Below, piece by piece: positions 34,368-39,110 of a DNA stretch of 39,110 bases. Each line of letters begins with the position of its first letter. Positions within the stretch are counted from its first letter, which is position 1. Origin of the DNA: an uncultured Actinomycetes bacterium (GTDB lineage: Bacteria; Actinomycetota; Actinomycetes; Nanopelagicales; Nanopelagicaceae); contig CAIMXQ010000039.1 of assembly GCA_903845465.1 (NCBI GenBank), positions 1-39,110 of the forward strand. Reading direction: 5' to 3'. The notes beneath the pieces were generated by a model. That model made no database searches. It was not told the origin of the DNA and worked only from the letters and a program-made list of their open reading frames with translations. Both the position numbers and the translations under genes were made by a program.

Positions 34368-35258
34368 ATGCCAGTTCCACAGAGAATTGCAATCACTGGC
34401 GCTTCAGGCCTTATCGGCACAGCACTCGTTGGTCATCTCAAGAGCGAAGGCCACACCGTTCAGCGTTTTGTTCGCCGCCCTGTCGTTGCATCCGATGAGA
34501 TTCAGTGGGATCCAAAGACTGGCTATGTTGATATCGATGCACTTCGTGGGGTCGATGCAATCATCCACTTAGCAGGCGTCGGCGTTGGAGATAAGCGCTG
34601 GAGCAAGAAATATAAAGCTGAGATTCTCAATTCCCGATTGCTCGGTACTACAGCAATCGCCAATGCAGCTAATGAAGTGAAACCTCAAGTATTTATCTCA
34701 GCTAGTGCAATAGGTTGGTATGGAGAATCGGGTAACCGTGCGGTCATCGAAACCGATCGAGTAGGAGATGATTTCCTTGCAGCGGTCTGTCGAGAATGGG
34801 AAGGTGCAGCAGACCTTGCGACGGGTACACGTGTAGTGAAGATTCGTACAGGCCTTGTTCTAGATCCAACTGGTGGAGCGCTCGGCAAGATGCTTCCGCT
34901 CTTTAGATTAGGACTCGGTGGCAAACTTGGAAATGGTAAGCAATGGTGGTCATGGATTACCTTGCACGATCAAATCCGTGCAATTACATTCTTGCTTGAA
35001 AACAATATTTCAGGGCCAGTCAACATAACGTCGCCTAACCCAGTGACAAATCAGGAATTTACATCCGCACTTGCCCGAGCAATGCATCGTCCGGCTCTAT
35101 TTCCCGCGCCAGCGATCGCGCTCAAGATTGCACTCGGTGGATTTTCAAGCGAAATTCTTGGAAGTAAGAAGGTTATGCCTCACGCCCTAACCAAAGCCGG
35201 ATTTAGTTGGGATTACCCGCACATCACGAGCGCTCTTACCGCACTAATTCCCAAGTAA
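34368..35258 (+). CDS. TIGR01777 family epimerase-like SDR protein
   Basis: A 296-residue extended short-chain dehydrogenase-like protein. The N-terminal dinucleotide motif is ITGASGLIGTALVGHL, and the family-specific segments VDAIIHLAGVGVGDKRWSKKYK and SASAIGWYG follow. Near the C-terminus, GSKKVMPHALTKAGFSWDYP is the usual TIGR01777 ending. Its function is unknown across bacteria. It starts 5 bases after the E2 stop and is probably part of the lpd-sucB operon. Its last 15 bases overlap the convergent amine-oxidase-like gene. Confidence 0.92.
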   Translation: MPVPQRIAITGASGLIGTALVGHLKSEGHTVQRFVRRPVVASDEIQWDPKTGYVDIDALRGVDAIIHLAGVGVGDKRWSKKYKAEILNSRLLGTTAIANAANEVKPQVFISASAIGWYGESGNRAVIETDRVGDDFLAAVCREWEGAADLATGTRVVKIRTGLVLDPTGGALGKMLPLFRLGLGGKLGNGKQWWSWITLHDQIRAITFLLENNISGPVNITSPNPVTNQEFTSALARAMHRPALFPAPAIALKIALGGFSSEILGSKKVMPHALTKAGFSWDYPHITSALTALIPK

Positions 35259-36377
35259 TTCCAGAGCTGCGAGGCGTCCTGAAAGTAGCGCTCCGTTTTG
35301 CGAAGGTGCAGTTCTGTAATCCCCGGCAATAAATACTCTTTCAGAAAATTTCGCTGATTGTGCGCCTGCTGAACCAATGCCAAATATCGGTAGTGACTTT
35401 GGAATTTCATACTTTGCGATGAGCGACCATTGCGTAGTTGATCTTCCCCACATGAGAGCCAGATGTCGTCGCACTTCGGATTCAGAGGCAACATCGATTG
35501 TCGTACTCGATAGCAACATCTTTCCTTGTGGTGAATAAGTTGGAACCATATTTGAAATCGCAATTGAGTTAATCACTGGGCCACGAGCCTGCCCATCAAT
35601 TAATAGCCGTGATGACTGAGTCATATCGCTCGGTACCTCGTGATACCAGGTTGTACTACTTGCCAGTTTTGGAACGTTAGGAATATCAAGAAGTTGTGCC
35701 GCAGTCGTTAAGTCCGTGGCAACGATAACTTTAAGATCTTTCAGTTGCGAAAGAGAGTCAATACGTGAGTTCAATTCGATCGAATCAACTCGCGAGGCAA
35801 GCGCTTGTGAGAATGCATCAACGCCTCGAGATGGAAGGCCAGGTTTTCCAGTAATGAATGAGCGCACAATCTCCTTACCGCTAATTGCATCTACATTGGC
35901 GGGCGAGGTGAGGAAAACTCCTGTCAGAAATGGTTTTAATACACGGGTATAGAGCTGGCCCAGTGAGCGCATCTCATCTTCAACTGAAATTCCAGCCTTT
36001 GATTTATGAGTTAAGTAAGCTAAAAAAGTTACCTTTTCTGAGAGTTTCCCTGTCGCCGGATTGAGTGCTGAAAATGGATGTGATCGGGGATCTCCTAGCG
36101 CGTATCGCTTATCCCCCACTGCTACATCAATCGTTGGCGTCGCTGTGATGAAATCAAGTTCGCTCATAATTCCGAGCCTTCGAATCTCAGGGTACTTCGC
36201 ATTGATTAATTGAAAGCCGCGATCTAAACGGAAGCCATCGATGACATCAGTGGTAACTCTTCCACCTACTCGATCACTTGATTCATACACTTCAACTTCA
36301 ACGCCAGCTTCTTGCAAAGTAATTGCAGCGCTTAACCCTGCAAGGCCAGCTCCAATGACAGCGACCTTATCGGGCAC
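35244..36377 (-). CDS. FAD-dependent amine oxidase / protoporphyrinogen-oxidase-like protein
   Basis: A 377-residue flavoprotein. The N-terminal FAD motif VAVIGAGLAGLSAAITLQ is followed by the acidic strand end EVYESSDRVGGRV, the amine-oxidase/phytoene-desaturase signature, and by GFRLDRGFQLI. The closing flavin motif FIAGDYRTAPSQNGALLSGR lies at the C-terminus. The fold is shared by monoamine oxidases, protoporphyrinogen oxidases and carotenoid desaturases, so the substrate is open. Its start overlaps the end of the Gfo/Idh gene by 11 bases, and the two are probably expressed together. Confidence 0.9.
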   Translation of the reverse strand: MPDKVAVIGAGLAGLSAAITLQEAGVEVEVYESSDRVGGRVTTDVIDGFRLDRGFQLINAKYPEIRRLGIMSELDFITATPTIDVAVGDKRYALGDPRSHPFSALNPATGKLSEKVTFLAYLTHKSKAGISVEDEMRSLGQLYTRVLKPFLTGVFLTSPANVDAISGKEIVRSFITGKPGLPSRGVDAFSQALASRVDSIELNSRIDSLSQLKDLKVIVATDLTTAAQLLDIPNVPKLASSTTWYHEVPSDMTQSSRLLIDGQARGPVINSIAISNMVPTYSPQGKMLLSSTTIDVASESEVRRHLALMWGRSTTQWSLIAKYEIPKSLPIFGIGSAGAQSAKFSERVFIAGDYRTAPSQNGALLSGRLAALELLGN

Positions 36378-37374
36378 TTATTTCACGCGCCTCATCAATG
36401 ATTCGTGAAACTTCGAGAATTTGTTCAGTTGATATCGGCCACTGACCTTTACCTTCAAGGGCATCACGCACTGCAAGATAGAAGTGTCCATAATTTCCGG
36501 GGACAGTCTGTATCTCTTCCCTGGTATCGCCGCGTTGGATATATGCCTTAGAACTCGTTGGAACACTCCATGTTCCCCCTTCGGGAAATTCACCGGCTCG
36601 CAGAAGTGCTTCCTGCGGATCGAGATCTTCAACGATGAGTGCACCTTCAGTGCCCAGCAAGCGAATGCGTGGTCCAGGAGATCCAGCGATAGCGCTGACT
36701 GCTAAGTAAGAATCAACGCCTGAATCGTGAACGAGATTGAGTACGACATCATCTTCTGAATCTCCACGGATACTGCGCACATTTGCATAGGCAAGCTTTG
36801 CGGGCCCAAACCAATCGATGGCAGTTGATAGTAAGTGCGTTTGAAGATCGAGAAGTAGCCCTCCGCCGTTTTCAGCGCTCTCGGATTCACGCCATGATGC
36901 CAAATTCAGTTGTGGGCGGAAACGTTCAAAACGTGAATCTAAACGAAATGGTTTACCAATAAGACCGTTGGCAACAATTTTCTTAATCGTCAGCGCATCG
37001 CTATCCCATAAGCGATTGAAGAATGAGGTGACTGGGACCCCTGCCTTCTGTGCTGCGTGAATGATCAATTCACTCTCTTGAACTGATCTGCCCATCGGTT
37101 TGTCGACAACGACTGGAATTCCAGCCTTAATTGCGGCAAGTGATTGTTCTGCGTGCGCCATATTTGCAGATGCAACTACAACAAGATCGAGATCCTCTTT
37201 TAGGAAAACATCCAGATTATCTACAACTTTTGTGAGAGGAAAATCTTCTTTCGCTTGGCGAGCACGAGTTGAATTGCCGGTAAGAACTTTGGCGATTTCA
37301 AAACCACACCCTTTAAGAAGTGGTGCGTGAAATGAACGCCCAGCCAATCCATATCCAGCAATGCCAACGCGCAT
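36367..37374 (-). CDS. Gfo/Idh/MocA family oxidoreductase
   Basis: A 335-residue NAD(P)-dependent oxidoreductase. The Rossmann motif is GIAGYGLAGRSFHAPLL. The conserved lysine motif appears as VVVDKPMGRS, a variant of EKP, and a substrate-domain motif GGGLLLDLQTHLLSTAIDWFG contains the conserved Asp and His. Relatives act on inositols, sugars or biliverdin-like substrates, and the present one cannot be assigned. It starts 2 bases after the MmpL-type gene and overlaps the next gene by 11 bases, which suggests one transcript for the three. Confidence 0.92.
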   Translation of the reverse strand: MRVGIAGYGLAGRSFHAPLLKGCGFEIAKVLTGNSTRARQAKEDFPLTKVVDNLDVFLKEDLDLVVVASANMAHAEQSLAAIKAGIPVVVDKPMGRSVQESELIIHAAQKAGVPVTSFFNRLWDSDALTIKKIVANGLIGKPFRLDSRFERFRPQLNLASWRESESAENGGGLLLDLQTHLLSTAIDWFGPAKLAYANVRSIRGDSEDDVVLNLVHDSGVDSYLAVSAIAGSPGPRIRLLGTEGALIVEDLDPQEALLRAGEFPEGGTWSVPTSSKAYIQRGDTREEIQTVPGNYGHFYLAVRDALEGKGQWPISTEQILEVSRIIDEAREISAR

Positions 37375-37376
37375 AT

Positions 37377-39110
37377 TTACTTATCCTGCAGCTTTGAAGG
37401 CCACCAGATTTTTGGACCAATTTCATGAACAATCGCTGGTACCAAAATCGAACGCACGATGATGGTGTCGAGCAATACACCGAAGGCCACTGCAAATCCA
37501 AGCTCTGCAAGTGGGACGAGAGGTAGGAGTCCAAGGACTGCGAATGTTGAAGCAAGGACGATTCCAGCCGAAGTAATAACAGCGCCAGTTACGGTTACGC
37601 CCTTAATGACTCCTGCTCGAGTACCAATCTTCTGAGATTCCTCACGGACACGGGTCATCAAGAAAATGTTGTAATCGATGCCGAGTGCAACCAGGAAGAT
37701 GAAAGCAAAGAGTGGGAATGAGTTATCTCCCCCAGCAAATCCGAAGATGTGGTTGAAGACCAACGCACACACTCCGAGAGTTGCGAAGTAAGAGAGAACT
37801 ACGGTTCCCAGTAGAACAACAGCGCTTAAAGCACTTCGAAGTAGTAAACCTAGAATCAAAGTGATTACTAAGAGAATAATTGGAATGATTGTGTGGTTAT
37901 CGCGACTATTTGCAGTTCGTACGTCGAAGTACGTGGCACTTGTTCCACCCACGAGCGAAGAAGGATCTGCAGCATGAGCAAGGCGACGAATCTCAGGAAT
38001 ATCTCTTCCTGCATCGACGCTATCTGGAGCCTTGTTAAGCGTGAGATCGAGAATTGCGCGGTTGTTAACAATCTTCACGGCTGGTAAAGGTTTGCCTGGT
38101 ATAGGAATTCCATCGAGTTGAGGCACGATATTTGAGACGCCAGGAGCATTCTTTAGCGCTGCTGTCACCGCATCGATCTTGTCTGCGCTAATTACAACTT
38201 GCGTCGGATCACCCTGACCTCCCGGGAAGTGCTTGAGCAACAATTTTTGACCAACAACTGATTCGGGATGTCCCGTAAATGTATCGACGGTTCCGATGCC
38301 ATCTGCTTTAAGGGTCGATGACGCTGCTGCAAAGAGTAAGAGGATGATTCCTGCAGTAACCCAAGCACGACGAGGATGGTTGCCAATTGAGCCTGCAACC
38401 TTTGACCATGGACCTGACATCACATGGTCATCGCCATCGTTGCGCGGAATACGTGGCCAAAAAATCCAACGACCAAAGACAAGAAGTAGGGCTGGCAGCA
38501 AGGTAAGAATTGTGAACATCGAAGAGACGATGCCTATTGCACCGATAGGTCCAAGCCCCGCTGTATTCGATAACTTACTGAAGAGAAGAATAAGAAGTGA
38601 GATCGAAACTGTTGAACCGGATGCAAGGATTGGTTCCCAGACTCCCTTATATGCAGCACGCATCGCATCGAAACGGTTTTCGTTGTGGTGAAGTTCTTCA
38701 CGGTAGCGAGCAATTAAGAGCAGCGCATAGTCAGTTGCTGCACCAATAACAAGGACGGAGAGAATTCCTTGCGACTGACCATCGACTTTTAGTACTCCGT
38801 TCTTTGCAAGCAGGTAGACAATTCCACCTGCAGTTGAAAGGGCAAAGAGCGCCGAAAGCAAAGGAATGATCCATAGGACTGGTGAGCGATAGACAACAAT
38901 CAAAATAATTGCGACCACTCCGAGAGTTGTTAGGAGAAGTGATGAATCGAGAGTTCCGAACGCACCGAAGAGATCGCCGAGTAAGCCAGCCGGACCGGTT
39001 ACGTAGTGGGTAACCCCATTTGCTTGAGCAAATGGCTTGATATCAGTTCTGAGTGCTTCGACGACTGCAGGAAGAACTGGCTTGTCATTTGGCAGAGTCT
39101 TACCGATTGA
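37377..39110 (-). CDS. MmpL/RND-family membrane transporter (partial, N-terminus off the right edge)
   Basis: The open frame enters from the right edge and gives 577 C-terminal residues; the true start lies outside the window, and an internal GTG at 38918 is not the start. Two blocks of membrane helices each carry the conserved Asp-Tyr pair of MmpL proteins, in VLVIGAATDYALLLIARYREE and in LVALGIDYNIFLMTRVREE. A large extracytoplasmic loop lies between them, and the segment GPAGLLGDLFGAF precedes the first helix block. Family members export lipids or other hydrophobic compounds using the proton gradient. The substrate here is unknown. It heads a likely operon with the Gfo/Idh and amine-oxidase-like genes. 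Confidence 0.94.
   Translation of the reverse strand, partial: SIGKTLPNDKPVLPAVVEALRTDIKPFAQANGVTHYVTGPAGLLGDLFGAFGTLDSSLLLTTLGVVAIILIVVYRSPVLWIIPLLSALFALSTAGGIVYLLAKNGVLKVDGQSQGILSVLVIGAATDYALLLIARYREELHHNENRFDAMRAAYKGVWEPILASGSTVSISLLILLFSKLSNTAGLGPIGAIGIVSSMFTILTLLPALLLVFGRWIFWPRIPRNDGDDHVMSGPWSKVAGSIGNHPRRAWVTAGIILLLFAAASSTLKADGIGTVDTFTGHPESVVGQKLLLKHFPGGQGDPTQVVISADKIDAVTAALKNAPGVSNIVPQLDGIPIPGKPLPAVKIVNNRAILDLTLNKAPDSVDAGRDIPEIRRLAHAADPSSLVGGTSATYFDVRTANSRDNHTIIPIILLVITLILGLLLRSALSAVVLLGTVVLSYFATLGVCALVFNHIFGFAGGDNSFPLFAFIFLVALGIDYNIFLMTRVREESQKIGTRAGVIKGVTVTGAVITSAGIVLASTFAVLGLLPLVPLAELGFAVAFGVLLDTIIVRSILVPAIVHEIGPKIWWPSKLQDK

Noticed and set aside
1-39110. Search for tRNAs, rRNAs, CRISPR arrays, insertion sequences, phage or defence genes
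   Set aside because: No cloverleaf-like sequence, repeat array, transposase or integrase was recognised; all longer frames are assigned to metabolic, transport or respiratory genes.

Overview
The window looks like a chromosomal segment from a free-living, high-coding-density actinobacterium of moderate GC (about half, judged by eye), possibly a streamlined freshwater lineage such as the Nanopelagicales. That placement is an inference. The support is an actinobacterial respiratory set (diheme QcrC, a Rieske protein with an N-terminal membrane domain, an actinobacterial subunit IV CtaF), a DUF3043 membrane protein, an MmpL-type transporter and the gene order trpD / ctaE-qcrCAB / ctaF-ctaC / PfkB kinase / A-type Fe-S carrier / gcvT / pepA / lpd-sucB-TIGR01777. 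From memory, that order follows the Rv2191-Rv2216 region of Mycobacterium tuberculosis. I see no insertion sequence, phage gene, tRNA, rRNA or CRISPR array, and no gene-free stretch over 300 bases. The longest is the roughly 295 bases before 24868, which hold a cobalamin riboswitch.

Region 1 (1-4181, minus strand) is a 4-hydroxyproline catabolic operon. It encodes a three-subunit FAD/[2Fe-2S] D-hydroxyproline dehydrogenase, a DapA-family deaminase and a proline racemase-family epimerase cut by the left edge. Upstream in the same direction lie a HIT protein and a DUF2236/MpaB oxygenase (4196-5504). Region 2 (5547-8518) has an alpha/beta hydrolase, a short DEDDh exonuclease, trpD and a degenerate receiver protein.

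Region 3 (8671-19329) is the cytochrome bcc-aa3 respiratory cluster: ctaE-qcrC-qcrA-qcrB on the plus strand and ctaC-ctaD-ctaF on the minus strand. Between the two halves sits a minus-strand block with a class III aminotransferase, an MmsA-type semialdehyde dehydrogenase and an EamA transporter, probably for beta-alanine or beta-aminoisobutyrate breakdown. Region 4 (19353-24572) has a cysteine-desulfurase-like protein without its PLP lysine, a PfkB kinase, an A-type Fe-S carrier, quinolinate synthase, a DUF3043 protein and an aldo/keto reductase.

Region 5 (24645-28559) is a cobalamin-riboswitch-controlled operon: an exported four-cysteine protein followed by translationally coupled ECF transporter T, fused A-A and S components, very likely for vitamin B12 uptake. 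Region 6 (28522-35258) holds gcvT, pepA, lpd, a two-lipoyl-domain E2 and a TIGR01777 epimerase-like protein. Region 7 (35244-39110, minus strand) has an FAD amine-oxidase-like protein, a Gfo/Idh/MocA oxidoreductase and an MmpL-family transporter cut by the right edge.

Genes are packed tightly, with many 4-base start/stop overlaps inside operons and five convergent pairs whose coding ends overlap.
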